DNA from: Flavobacterium supellecticarium
GTDB taxonomy: Bacteria; Bacteroidota; Bacteroidia; Flavobacteriales; Flavobacteriaceae
Direction of reading: 5' to 3'
Assembly (NCBI RefSeq): GCF_004801375.1
Contig: NZ_SSNZ01000001.1
Span: 962,606-1,026,605 of the forward strand
Length of the DNA: 64,000 bases
Made by a program: the position numbers and the translations under genes. The notes beneath the pieces are model-generated. The model did no database searches. It was not told the origin of the DNA and was given only the letters and a program-made list of their open reading frames with translations. Positions 50,984 to 59,639 of this stretch are shown here, piece by piece. Position 1 is the stretch's first letter; each line of letters begins with the position of its first letter.

Positions 50984-53419
50984 CTACGACGGGATCTGCT
51001 GTTTGTTTTTCTTGTCAAAATAAATACCGGCCACGATTAACGCTACCATCGCGATAAAACTGATCAATGAAATCATACTTCCTTTTTTGATCACTTCCGG
51101 TTCGAATTTGAATTCAATCGTATGTTTTCCGGCTGGAACTTCCATCGCACGCAGTACATAATTTACTGCAAAATGTGGCACTTCCTTACCATCGATTGTC
51201 GCTTTCCATCCTTTCGGGTAATACACTTCCGAGAAAACCGCCAATCCTGTATTCGGATTATTGGCTGTATATTTCAGGTAGTTTGGTTTGTATTGTGTTA
51301 ATTTGATCGTCGCTGTCGAATCGGTTACGAATGAATTTTCTTTTACCGCATTGGCAAATTCTTTCTGATTGAGTACGGCTGTCTTTTTGGTATCCAATTT
51401 GTCCAGTGCTTTCATTTCGGCATCCGGAGTGTCTACTTTTTTCACCTCACTCACAAACCAGGCATTTCCATTGGCTTCCGCATTTTTGAGTGGAATATCC
51501 TGACCCTGGTCGTCTTTTTGGATGATATATTTTACATTCAGCATGTTTAACACACCGATGTTATTTTTCGCAATCTGATAGTCAAAAAGCTGTTGCATTT
51601 TTCGCGGTTTGGCCGCGTGGTAACCACCAATCGAGCTGTGGAAATAGGACGTTCGTGCGCTCGACATGTTTCCTTCGACTTCAAACACACGGTAGTGCGT
51701 GGTGTCTTTTAGAATCTGTTCGTCGGCCGGAGTCGCTTCAAACGGAACATCCGCCTGACGCGCCGATACAAAACTATCGCTGTTTACATAATTTTTATCC
51801 ACAAAGAATAAATCACCAACCATTAGTACGCCTACCAAAACCACTGCTGTTACCTGAGACAATTTGTTTTTAGAGAACAACCATAAAATAGCAGCCGCTA
51901 GCAAAATCAATACTCCCGAACGGAATAAATCGGATACATACATCGCTGCACGTTGTTCTTTTAAGGCGTCGATAAACGGAGGCCCCATTTCGCCGTAGGC
52001 TTTTAAATACATACTGTCACTACCACCGGTAAAGTCGAACATTCCTTTGGCAAACAACAATACCACTACCACACCCAATGCCGTAGCACCCGATTTCCAT
52101 AGGGCATTCCAACGTTCTTTTTCTTCGGCTTTAAAGAAAGACTGCAATCCTAAAACCGCCAAAACGGGCATACACAATTCCAGAATTACCTGAATTGAAG
52201 ACACGGCGCGGAATTTATTATACATTGGCACATAATCGATAAAGAAGTTGGTTAACGCCGGGAAATATTTCCCCCACGACAAAAACAACGACATTAATGC
52301 TCCGGCCAGAAAGGCATATTTAATTTTTCGGTTATCAATAAACAACGCTAATACAGCCAGGAAGAAAACAATCGCTCCGATATAGGCTGGTGCAGCTACA
52401 ATAGGTTGTGCGCCCCAATAGGTTGGCACACTCGACACAAAATCTTTTGCCTGTTCCGGAGAAGCTCCCTGATTGGAGATAAACTCATACATCGGTGAAT
52501 TTACACCTACATTTTCGTGGTTGGAACCACCAAATAATCGCGGTGCAATCAGGTTCAAACTTTCGGCAATACCGTAACTATATTCGGTGATGTACTCGTA
52601 GGTCATCGCATTGCTGCTTTCCTTTTTAGTCCCATCCGGATTAAAAGTCAATTCACTATCACTTCGGGTACTGTATTTGGCATATTCCGAAGTAGCCATT
52701 AAATTCGTGGCATTCACACCAATACTTAAAATACCGGCAATCGCAAACGTGGCGGCAATGATTCCAAGATCTTTGTATTCTTTATTTTTAATATACTGAA
52801 CCAGATAATAAATTCCGATTACCAATAGGAATAACAACAGGTAATAGGTCATCTGGAAGTGATTTGCATTGATTTCCAACGCAGCAGCAAGCATGGTGAG
52901 TATTCCGCCTGCCAAATAGCGTTTTCGGAATACGAGAATCACTCCGGCCACTACCATAGGCATATAGGCGATGGCATGGGCTTTTGCATTATGTCCGACA
53001 CCAAGAATGATGATCAGATAGGTTGAAAAACCAAACGCCAAGGCTCCAAAAAAGGCCTTCAGACTGTCAACACGAAATACGCGCAACAGGATATAGAATC
53101 CAAGGAAATACAGAAACAGATAATCGGCCGGACGCGGCAAAAAACGGATTACCGAATCCAGTTGTTTGATAAAATTATTAGGATAATTGGCCCCCAACTG
53201 GTACGTTGGCATTCCGCCAAAAGCGCTATCCGTCCAATACGGTTCATCACCGGTCGTTTTTCTAAAATCGTTTTGCTCTTTTGCCATACCGATATATTGT
53301 GCAATATCGGACTGGAACACTTTTTTCCCTTGCAATACAGGATGAAAATACAATAAAGAGATAAGTACAAAGCCTAGTACTGCCAGTACATGGGGATAAA
53401 ATTTAGAAAGGTTTTTCAT
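50984..53419 (-). CDS. YfhO family membrane protein
   Basis: 811 residues with around 12 membrane helices and a large periplasmic C-terminal part, as in the YfhO family (GT-C-like, used in cell-wall or teichoic glycosylation in Firmicutes). The start (LAVLGFVLISLLYFHPVLQG, then KVFQSDIAQYIGMAKEQ) and an AYMPMVVAGVILVFRKRYLAGG segment fit the family. The end (EVYYPKGWKATIDGKEVP, then VPAGKHTIEFKFEP) is the usual family C-terminus. First gene of the glycan operon with a glycosyltransferase and flippase. Confidence 0.88.
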   Translation of the reverse strand: MKNLSKFYPHVLAVLGFVLISLLYFHPVLQGKKVFQSDIAQYIGMAKEQNDFRKTTGDEPYWTDSAFGGMPTYQLGANYPNNFIKQLDSVIRFLPRPADYLFLYFLGFYILLRVFRVDSLKAFFGALAFGFSTYLIIILGVGHNAKAHAIAYMPMVVAGVILVFRKRYLAGGILTMLAAALEINANHFQMTYYLLLFLLVIGIYYLVQYIKNKEYKDLGIIAATFAIAGILSIGVNATNLMATSEYAKYSTRSDSELTFNPDGTKKESSNAMTYEYITEYSYGIAESLNLIAPRLFGGSNHENVGVNSPMYEFISNQGASPEQAKDFVSSVPTYWGAQPIVAAPAYIGAIVFFLAVLALFIDNRKIKYAFLAGALMSLFLSWGKYFPALTNFFIDYVPMYNKFRAVSSIQVILELCMPVLAVLGLQSFFKAEEKERWNALWKSGATALGVVVVLLFAKGMFDFTGGSDSMYLKAYGEMGPPFIDALKEQRAAMYVSDLFRSGVLILLAAAILWLFSKNKLSQVTAVVLVGVLMVGDLFFVDKNYVNSDSFVSARQADVPFEATPADEQILKDTTHYRVFEVEGNMSSARTSYFHSSIGGYHAAKPRKMQQLFDYQIAKNNIGVLNMLNVKYIIQKDDQGQDIPLKNAEANGNAWFVSEVKKVDTPDAEMKALDKLDTKKTAVLNQKEFANAVKENSFVTDSTATIKLTQYKPNYLKYTANNPNTGLAVFSEVYYPKGWKATIDGKEVPHFAVNYVLRAMEVPAGKHTIEFKFEPEVIKKGSMISLISFIAMVALIVAGIYFDKKNKQQIPS

Positions 53420-53499
53420 AAAACGAATTTAGCCTAATAATAGTAGGCTAAAATAGAAATAAAAGTATTGTAAAAAAAGAAAAAGAGTAGCTTTAAGCA

Positions 53500-53769
53500 C
53501 TACTCTAATTCTTCGAAATCGATATATTCTCCAACTTTTTTCTTTTCCTTTGGTTTATCAGACGAAAAGTTGGATTGTGTATTTTGTTGCTGTTGCGTTT
53601 GCTGTTGGTTATAATAGTGTTGTTGCTGCTGGAAATTTTCTTCTGCTTTTTTCACCACCTGCTGTAAAAAGTAAGGTGCCAATAGTTTCATTACAAATTT
53701 CAGGGCATAGTAAATTACAATAATCCACAACAACGTTTTTACAAGACCGCTAAATGATGCCGTATCCAT
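53500..53769 (-). CDS. DUF4834 family small membrane protein
   Basis: 89 residues. A membrane helix is at about 9-30 (VKTLLWIIVIYYALKFVMKLL), then a Gln-rich stretch (NFQQQQHYYNQQQTQQQQN) and a Lys-rich tail ending VGEYIDFEELE. This architecture is the DUF4834 family of Bacteroidota; activity unknown. It has its own -7 box at 53786-53793. It lies 80 bp upstream of the YfhO gene on the same strand. Confidence 0.85.
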   Translation of the reverse strand: MDTASFSGLVKTLLWIIVIYYALKFVMKLLAPYFLQQVVKKAEENFQQQQHYYNQQQTQQQQNTQSNFSSDKPKEKKKVGEYIDFEELE

Positions 53770-53785
53770 AATCTATAATTTTTTC

Positions 53786-53793
53786 CAAATTTA
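53786..53793 (-). promoter_or_regulatory. -7 box for the DUF4834 gene
   Basis: TAAATTTG on the minus strand fits TAnnTTTG, 16 bp before the start codon. Confidence 0.5.
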
Positions 53794-53847
53794 CTAAATC
53801 CAATGGTTAAAAATAAATTCTATTTCTTAAAATAATAATAAAATAAC

Positions 53848-53855
53848 TACATTTG
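53848..53855 (+). promoter_or_regulatory. -7 box for the outer-membrane-like gene
   Basis: TACATTTG fits TAnnTTTG, 38 bp before the ATG at 53894; no TTG at the standard spacing. Confidence 0.45.
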
Positions 53856-53893
53856 ATTTTACGTTTATACGTTACTGAAAACTCTTTTTACCC

Positions 53894-54844
53894 ATGATAA
53901 AGCATTTTAAACTTAAGATAGCAGGTCTGCTTCTGTTTTCCACTTCCGTCCATTACGCCCAGTTTACCGACGAGATCAACTCGAATCGTCCGGGTAAATC
54001 CCACGGTGCCTTTTCGGTTGGAAAAACGGTAATTCAGGCCGAAGCCGGCACCTACTATATTAACGACAAACACAAATACTTAGGGTATAAATCGTCCGGT
54101 TTTGGGGGCGAATTGAGCTTGCGTTACGGCGCGATTCTGGAGCAATTGGAGTTTATCGGTGACATTCAATATCAATTTGACAACTACAAAACCGATTATT
54201 CCGAAACGAGTCGTTCGGGAATCAAACAAGCTTTAATCGGTGCCAAATACCTGGTTTACGATCCCTTTAAAAATTATGAAGACAAAGTAAACATCTATAG
54301 TTGGAAAGCCAATCATCGTTTTAAATGGCGTCAGTTTATTCCGGCCGTTGGTGTATATGCCGGAGCGAATTTTGCCTTATCCGACAATTATAAAATACCG
54401 GACGAACCGTCTATTAGCCCGCGGGTGATGTTAATTACCCAAAACCATTTTGGTGCTCAATGGGTGTTGGTTGGAAACTTTATCGCTGACAAGTTTATTT
54501 CCGATTATAAGAGTTATGGCTATATCCTAACGTTAACACGCGGAATCAACGCCAAATGGTCGGCTTTTCTGGAAAACCAGGGTTATCAGAGCGATTACTA
54601 TTCCGATATGATTTTTAGAGGTGGTGCGGCTTATTTACTTCAGAAAAACATGCAGATCGATGCTTCCATCGGGGCAAACATCAAAGACACACCGGCTTTA
54701 ATCGTAGGCGGGATCGGATTTTCATGGCGTTTTGATAAAAACTACAAACCGGTAGAAATCAAAAGCGGAAAAGAAGAAAAAGGCAAAAAAGGCGGTAAAA
54801 AAGAAGAGAAGAAAAAACGTGTTGACGAAGTGCAACCCGAATAG
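53894..54844 (+). CDS. Outer-membrane beta-barrel-like protein (transporter family)
   Basis: 316 residues with a signal peptide (1-22, ending YAQF). The body consists of alternating hydrophobic and polar beta strands (FGGELSLRYGAILEQLEF, FIPAVGVYAGANFALSD, YILTLTRGINAKWSAFLEN) as in small outer-membrane barrels of the phenol-degradation / transporter type. A Lys/Glu-rich tail of about 35 residues (KSGKEEKGKKGGKKEEKKKR) is unusual. It lies 8 bp before the GNAT gene, so the two are cotranscribed. Function unknown. Confidence 0.72.
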   Translation: MIKHFKLKIAGLLLFSTSVHYAQFTDEINSNRPGKSHGAFSVGKTVIQAEAGTYYINDKHKYLGYKSSGFGGELSLRYGAILEQLEFIGDIQYQFDNYKTDYSETSRSGIKQALIGAKYLVYDPFKNYEDKVNIYSWKANHRFKWRQFIPAVGVYAGANFALSDNYKIPDEPSISPRVMLITQNHFGAQWVLVGNFIADKFISDYKSYGYILTLTRGINAKWSAFLENQGYQSDYYSDMIFRGGAAYLLQKNMQIDASIGANIKDTPALIVGGIGFSWRFDKNYKPVEIKSGKEEKGKKGGKKEEKKKRVDEVQPE

Positions 54845-54852
54845 ATTTTAAA

Positions 54853-55968
54853 ATGATTACAATAAAAGAAGCCCTCACTCAAAAGGAAATGACCGATTTC
54901 GTTACCTTTCCTTTTCAGTTATATAAAAACAATCCCTATTGGGTTCCTCCGTTGATCAAAGATGAACTAAAGAGTTTTAATCCCAAAAATGATATTTTTA
55001 AAAGCGTAACCGCCCGCTATTTTCTGGCGTATCAAGACGGAAAACTAGCCGGTCGGATTGCTGCGATTATCAACTGGACGGAAGTCAACACACTACACAA
55101 ATCGAAAGTGCGCTTTGGCTGGTTTGACGTGATCGATAACATCGAAGTTACCAAAGCTCTGCTGGATAAAGTGATCGAACTGGGCAAAGAACACAACCTT
55201 GAGTATATGGAAGGTCCTGTGGGTTTTTCGAACATGGACAAAGCCGGAATGCTAACCGAAGGTTTTGATCAGATAGCAACAATGATTGGACTTTATAATC
55301 ACGCCTATTATCCGGAACATCTGGAAAAATTAGGTTTTACCAAAGAAGCGGAATGGTTGGAATATAAAATCGATGCCAAACAGGTTGACTTAGGTAAAAT
55401 TGAGCCATTGTCGCGTATTATCGAGCAACGCTATGCCGTAAAAAGTCTGAATTTTAAATCGACAAAAGATATTATTCCGTATGTCGATGAGATGTTTGGA
55501 CTTTTAAACAAAACCTACGCCGAATTACAGAGTTTTGTTCCGATCGAACAATTTCAAATTGATCATTATAAAGAAAAATACATCTCGTTTATCCATCCCG
55601 ATTTTATCACCTGCGTAACCGATAAAGACGGCAAAATGATTGCCTTTGGTATTACAATGCCTTCATTTTCCAAAGCGTTTCAGAAAGCCAATGGAAAACT
55701 CTTCCCATTTGGTTTCCTGTATTTGTTACGCGCTATGAAAAAGAATGATCATGCTGAGTTTTATCTGATTGGCGTGGATCCGGAATATCAGAATAAAGGT
55801 GTAACTGCTCTGATTTTAAAGAGGATGTATGAAGTTTTTACCAAGCGTGGTATTCTTACCGTAGAAACCAATCCGCAGTTGGAAGAAAACAAAAAGATAC
55901 AACAACTCTGGAAGAATTTTAGTCCGATTATCCATAAAAGACGTAAAACTTTCCGTAAAGATTTATAA
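54853..55968 (+). CDS. GNAT-fold acetyltransferase-like protein
   Basis: 371 residues, cytoplasmic. An N-terminal part with PFQLYKNNPYWVPPLIKDE and RYFLAYQDGKLAGRIAAIIN has the GNAT-like strand; the C-terminal half has EFYLIGVDPEYQNKGVTALI and LKRMYEVFTKRGI, where PEYQNKGV is the acetyl-CoA-binding loop. The family is widespread in Bacteroidota, with unknown acyl acceptor. It is second in the operon with the outer-membrane-like gene. A terminator with a 14-bp stem follows. Confidence 0.8.
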   Translation: MITIKEALTQKEMTDFVTFPFQLYKNNPYWVPPLIKDELKSFNPKNDIFKSVTARYFLAYQDGKLAGRIAAIINWTEVNTLHKSKVRFGWFDVIDNIEVTKALLDKVIELGKEHNLEYMEGPVGFSNMDKAGMLTEGFDQIATMIGLYNHAYYPEHLEKLGFTKEAEWLEYKIDAKQVDLGKIEPLSRIIEQRYAVKSLNFKSTKDIIPYVDEMFGLLNKTYAELQSFVPIEQFQIDHYKEKYISFIHPDFITCVTDKDGKMIAFGITMPSFSKAFQKANGKLFPFGFLYLLRAMKKNDHAEFYLIGVDPEYQNKGVTALILKRMYEVFTKRGILTVETNPQLEENKKIQQLWKNFSPIIHKRRKTFRKDL

Positions 55969-55969
55969 T

Positions 55970-56002
55970 AAAAAGAGACTATTAGATAATAGTCTCTTTT
56001 TT
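55970..56002 (+). terminator. Terminator after the GNAT gene
   Basis: AAAGAGACTATTA pairs with TAATAGTCTCTTT around GA, followed by T6. Confidence 0.88.
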
Positions 56003-56031
56003 GTTTTAAAGCTTTTTTATACTAAAATGCC

Positions 56032-56078
56032 AAACCTGACAGGTCTATATTGCAAACGCTAGAAGACCTGTCAGGTTT
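56032..56078. repeat. 47-bp palindromic repeat, copy 1
   Basis: AAACCTGACAGGTCT and its perfect complement form 15-bp arms around a 17-nt loop. A second copy at 56129-56175 differs only in a few loop bases. Each arm holds a CCTGACAGG core that is itself nearly symmetrical. Confidence 0.85.
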
Positions 56079-56128
56079 AATAACTATTAGGATGATCATT
56101 TCCTTTTACCCTATTCAATCTAAAAACT

Positions 56129-56175
56129 AAACCTGACAGGTCTATATTCCAAACGCTGAGAGACCTGTCAGGTTT
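56129..56175. repeat. 47-bp palindromic repeat, copy 2
   Basis: Same 15-bp arms as copy 1, with a loop differing at a few positions. The two copies are 50 bp apart in a noncoding region between the convergent GNAT and LVIVD genes. Confidence 0.85.
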
Positions 56176-56180
56176 TAACA

Positions 56181-56218
56181 AAAAAAAGACTGTCTTCCGA
56201 CAGTCTTTTTCCTTTTTT
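56181..56218 (-). terminator. Terminator for the LVIVD gene
   Basis: AAAGACTGTC pairs with GACAGTCTTT around TTCC; on the minus strand a T run follows, 17 bp after the LVIVD stop. Confidence 0.85.
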
Positions 56219-56234
56219 GAGAGTTCCGATATTC

Positions 56235-57875
56235 TTAATTTAATTTATTATTTGTATCGGTATAAGTTCCTGTAATTGTTACGTTATTTCCTTTAGTTAC
56301 CGTTCCGTGGATTGTGATCGAAGATCCGGTTCCTACGAATTCTAATGTTGCACCACTATTAAGTACTAAGTTACCATAAATTACTACACTACCTTCTACT
56401 TTAAGTTTTGCGTTAGCATTAATATTTAACGATTGATAAGGGTTATTTGCCTGGCCTTGTGCTAAACTTCCTTTCATATAGAATACGCCACCACTGTTGA
56501 TATTTAAACCTTGTGATACCGACATCGAACCACAGAAAGTAAGGTTTGCATTTACGTTAACACCTTGAACAGCAGCAGAACCCTGGTATTGTAGGTTTTG
56601 ACCTGAGTTCACATTTAACCATTGGTCTCCTGGATAAGCAGGGAAACTAGTACAGTCAATTGAGCTAACCGGTGCAGCCATCATTTTGATGATTTTCAAT
56701 CCACCGTTACCGTTTGCTACGAAAATATAGTCACCAGAACTTTTTACATAGTTAGCCGAACCGTTAGGAGTAGAAGCATTTAAACCTAATGATCCTAAAA
56801 GTGCTAACGATCCTGAAGTGTTGTAGATATATAAACCGGCAGCCCCATTGGCAACAAATGCTTTATTGTTGTTAACCGATACCGCATTGGTTACGATATC
56901 CTGAGTACTGGCACCAGCAACATTCGTAGGAACAGCAATAGTTTGCGTTTTTGTACCGTTGCTAAGGTTATATACCCCTAAACCATTGTAGCCTTCTGAT
57001 ACCAATATGCGGCTATCAGAGAAATCGATTGTTCTTTTTGCTTCGGCTACATCCTGAGAGGTTGCGAAAGATGTTTGTAAAGCGAATGAATTTTGATCAT
57101 ACACTTTAACACCTTGCGTACCACTCAATACTACAATTTTATTGTTGGTACTTCCTAAAGCTCTTAAATCAGAAACCGGGATTGAAGCTTCGAAAGTATT
57201 GTTTGATTTATTATAACGAACCAATTCTCCATTATTTCCGGAAACGGCAAAATATTTAGAGCTGTTTGCGAAGATATCCATCGTTACATTACCTAAAATG
57301 CTTGTTGCTGCATAGTTATTGGTTAACAATCCGTTTTGTAATGGCATTTTTGCTACAAAAGCAGGACTTATACCAGAATTTGCATTCACACCAGAAGCAC
57401 CGGCAATGTATAGAAATCCATCGTTGTATGAAATCGCGTTAATGTCGCTATTCGGGAAAATTGCCTGAACCACTAACTGCGGGTTATTCGGTTTTGAGAT
57501 ATTGATCACATCAATAGCACCTAAATATGTATCTCCTTCTGTATTGTACGAAACATAAGCATATACTCCGTTGATATCAACGTGCGTTGCTTTTAATGTT
57601 TTCCCGTTGTAGGAAGGAGGATTTACTTCGGCTACTAAAGCTAATGGAAAATCGTTAGCAGCTGCAGCTGCCATTTTACCTTCTCCATTAACTAAATCTA
57701 AAACTCCGGAATTAGAATAACTAATACGTTGATTTAAAGTATTAATGTCTGAATTTAAGATAACTTTATCAGCATCTCCGTTAGGATTTACACCGTTCGT
57801 ATCGTCAGACTGACACCCGATTACAGTTGCAAAAAGGGCCAAAACGGCAATCCCTGTTAATTTATTTAATTTCAT
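56235..57875 (-). CDS. LVIVD-repeat lipoprotein (beta-propeller)
   Basis: 546 residues with a lipoprotein signal (FATVIGC, lipid Cys about 21). The N-terminal and central parts contain LVIVD-like repeats that build a propeller: HVDINGVYAYVSYNTEGD with AIDVINISKPNNPQLV, then IFANSSKYFAVSGNNGEL, VYDQNSFALQTSF and LGVYNLSNGTKTQTI; about seven blades are likely. Residues from about 400 on switch to short Asn/Gly/Ser-rich strands (LQYQGSAAVQGVNVNAN, SITIHGTVTKGNNVTI), a beta-helix-like tail. Surface- or periplasm-facing; a binding role is inferred. It has a long leader and its own terminator. Confidence 0.83.
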   Translation of the reverse strand: MKLNKLTGIAVLALFATVIGCQSDDTNGVNPNGDADKVILNSDINTLNQRISYSNSGVLDLVNGEGKMAAAAANDFPLALVAEVNPPSYNGKTLKATHVDINGVYAYVSYNTEGDTYLGAIDVINISKPNNPQLVVQAIFPNSDINAISYNDGFLYIAGASGVNANSGISPAFVAKMPLQNGLLTNNYAATSILGNVTMDIFANSSKYFAVSGNNGELVRYNKSNNTFEASIPVSDLRALGSTNNKIVVLSGTQGVKVYDQNSFALQTSFATSQDVAEAKRTIDFSDSRILVSEGYNGLGVYNLSNGTKTQTIAVPTNVAGASTQDIVTNAVSVNNNKAFVANGAAGLYIYNTSGSLALLGSLGLNASTPNGSANYVKSSGDYIFVANGNGGLKIIKMMAAPVSSIDCTSFPAYPGDQWLNVNSGQNLQYQGSAAVQGVNVNANLTFCGSMSVSQGLNINSGGVFYMKGSLAQGQANNPYQSLNINANAKLKVEGSVVIYGNLVLNSGATLEFVGTGSSITIHGTVTKGNNVTITGTYTDTNNKLN

Positions 57876-57948
57876 AGTTAATTTATTTGTTGCAAAACTA
57901 AGACTTTTTTAAGCCAATTCATGTTAAAAAAAAGGGTTGTTTATCGTA

Positions 57949-57990
57949 AAAAAAAGCGCGACACCGAAAAATTTCCCGGTGCCGCGTAAA
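57949..57990 (-). terminator. Terminator after the alpha-oxoamine synthase gene
   Basis: On the minus strand GCGGCACCG and CGGTGTCGC form an imperfect hairpin followed by a T8 run, 20 bp after the stop. Confidence 0.8.
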
Positions 57991-58008
57991 TTTATATGTA
58001 AAAAAACC

Positions 58009-59274
58009 TTATTGTGCGCTAACGTCAACTGTTGTCTCTGCAGCGATTTTTTTATAGGTTCCGTTTGTTAGTTTTTCGCGAATAGCTTCGAAAGCACTTA
58101 ACGTCTCTTCGATATCCTGTAAGGTATGTGAAGCGGTTGGAATCATACGCAATAAGATAATTCCTTTCGGGATTACCGGATATACTACGATCGATAGGAA
58201 TATACCGTAATTTTCACGTAAATCGTTTACCATTACCATTGCTTCCGGAATACTACCTTCCAGGTAAACCGGAGTTACACAGGTATTGGTATCGCCAATA
58301 TTAAACCCTCTTGATTGTAAACCGTTTTGTAGTGCATTTACATTTTCCCACAATTTGTCTTTCAATTCGGGCATGGAACGCAACATATCCAAACGTTTTA
58401 AAGCACCAACCGTCATAATCATCGGTAATGACTTTGCAAACATCTGCGAACGTAAATTGTACTTCAGGTAATCGATAATGTCTTTATCGGCCGCTACAAA
58501 CGCTCCGATACTGGCCATCGATTTGGCAAAAGTAGAGAAATACACATCGATACCATCCTGACATCCCTGCTCTTCTCCGGCTCCGGCTCCGGTTTTACCC
58601 AGTGTTCCGAATCCGTGTGCATCGTCTACCAATAAACGGAAGTTATATTTTTCCTTTAAAGCTACGATTTCTTTCAGCTTCCCTTGTTGTCCCCGCATTC
58701 CGAAAACACCTTCCGTAATCACCAGGATTCCTCCTCCGTTTTCCGTAGCCATTTTGGTAGCCCGTTCCAGGTTTTTTTCCAGACTGGCAACATCGTTGTG
58801 CTTATAGGTAAATCGTTTGCCCATATGCAAACGTACTCCGTCAATGATACAGGCATGTGAATCCACATCATAAACAATCACATCATTTTTAGTTACCAAA
58901 GCATCAATAATAGACACCATTCCCTGATAACCAAAATTCAACAGATACGCAGCTTCTTTTTGAACAAAAGCTGCTAATTCATTTTGCAATTGCTCGTGAA
59001 TAGTGGTATGTCCACTCATCATCCGCGCGCCCATTGGGTAGGCCGCACCATAGTCTAAAGCCGCTTGCGCATCTACTTTACGAACCTCCGGGTGGTTTGC
59101 CAATCCTAAATAATCGTTGATACTCCAGTTTAAAATTTCTTTTCCGTGAAATTGCATTCTAGGTCCTAATTGTCCTTCCAATTTCGGAAATACATAATAT
59201 CCTTCAGCCTGAGAAGCCCATTTTCCTAAAGGACCTTTGTTACTTTGAATTCTTTCGAATAAATCTTTTACCAT
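58009..59274 (-). CDS. PLP-dependent alpha-oxoamine synthase family acyltransferase (serine palmitoyltransferase-like)
   Basis: 421 residues. The cofactor Lys is 251 in FSTFAKSMASIGAF; His140 (DVDSHACIIDG) and Asp218 (LLVDDAHGFGTLG) hold the PLP; MGARMMSGHTTIHEQL and the NWSINDYLGLANHP start are family marks. The group condenses an amino acid with acyl-CoA or acyl-ACP: serine palmitoyltransferase, KBL, AONS and CFAT (cysteate acyltransferase). In Flavobacterium the likely products are sphingolipid bases or sulfonolipids, so this may be the first step of capnine-type or sphingoid lipid formation (inference). Cytoplasmic. It has a -7 box and its own terminator. Confidence 0.87.
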   Translation of the reverse strand: MVKDLFERIQSNKGPLGKWASQAEGYYVFPKLEGQLGPRMQFHGKEILNWSINDYLGLANHPEVRKVDAQAALDYGAAYPMGARMMSGHTTIHEQLQNELAAFVQKEAAYLLNFGYQGMVSIIDALVTKNDVIVYDVDSHACIIDGVRLHMGKRFTYKHNDVASLEKNLERATKMATENGGGILVITEGVFGMRGQQGKLKEIVALKEKYNFRLLVDDAHGFGTLGKTGAGAGEEQGCQDGIDVYFSTFAKSMASIGAFVAADKDIIDYLKYNLRSQMFAKSLPMIMTVGALKRLDMLRSMPELKDKLWENVNALQNGLQSRGFNIGDTNTCVTPVYLEGSIPEAMVMVNDLRENYGIFLSIVVYPVIPKGIILLRMIPTASHTLQDIEETLSAFEAIREKLTNGTYKKIAAETTVDVSAQ

Positions 59275-59306
59275 ACTATTCTATGTTAAGTATATTAAAA
59301 ACGTGC

Positions 59307-59314
59307 CAAAAGTA
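59307..59314 (-). promoter_or_regulatory. -7 box for the alpha-oxoamine synthase gene
   Basis: TACTTTTG on the minus strand fits TAnnTTTG, 32 bp before the start codon. Confidence 0.5.
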
Positions 59315-59448
59315 GTTATTTATTATATGCCATCATAATAATTTGGGATTGTTTTACGGTGGCTTCCGGTTTTTATAAAAATAAACAGAGCCGGAAAAAC
59401 CCGACTCTGTTAGCACCTAATTTATAACATATACTTAATGGTGTATGT

Positions 59449-59628
59449 TCAGAATTTAAAAATGACACAATAGCTTCCGAGCAGTAGTATTAGTGCAATA
59501 ATGACTCCTGCAAAACCAATTTTCATAGCCTTTTCCCGATCGTGTATCATTCCGTTAACAACTATTAGTCCGGAACAGACAAAGAGGAAAACAAGCAGGA
59601 GTAACGATACTAATTGTCCTAAACTCAT
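59449..59628 (-). CDS. Small membrane protein (59 residues), unknown
   Basis: ATG at 59628, TGA at 59449. Two hydrophobic segments, about 5-25 (LVSLLLLVFLFVCSGLIVV) and about 38-57, are joined by a charged loop NGMIHDREKAMKIG. It lies 11 bp after the OmpA-family gene stop on the same strand and may be cotranscribed with the T9SS type B operon. I recognise no family. Confidence 0.65.
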   Translation of the reverse strand: MSLGQLVSLLLLVFLFVCSGLIVVNGMIHDREKAMKIGFAGVIIALILLLGSYCVIFKF

Positions 59629-59639
59629 CTATTATTGTC

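Noticed and set aside
56032..56175. CRISPR array
   Set aside because: Only two units, each a full palindrome with 50 bp between them; no spacer regularity and no cas genes.
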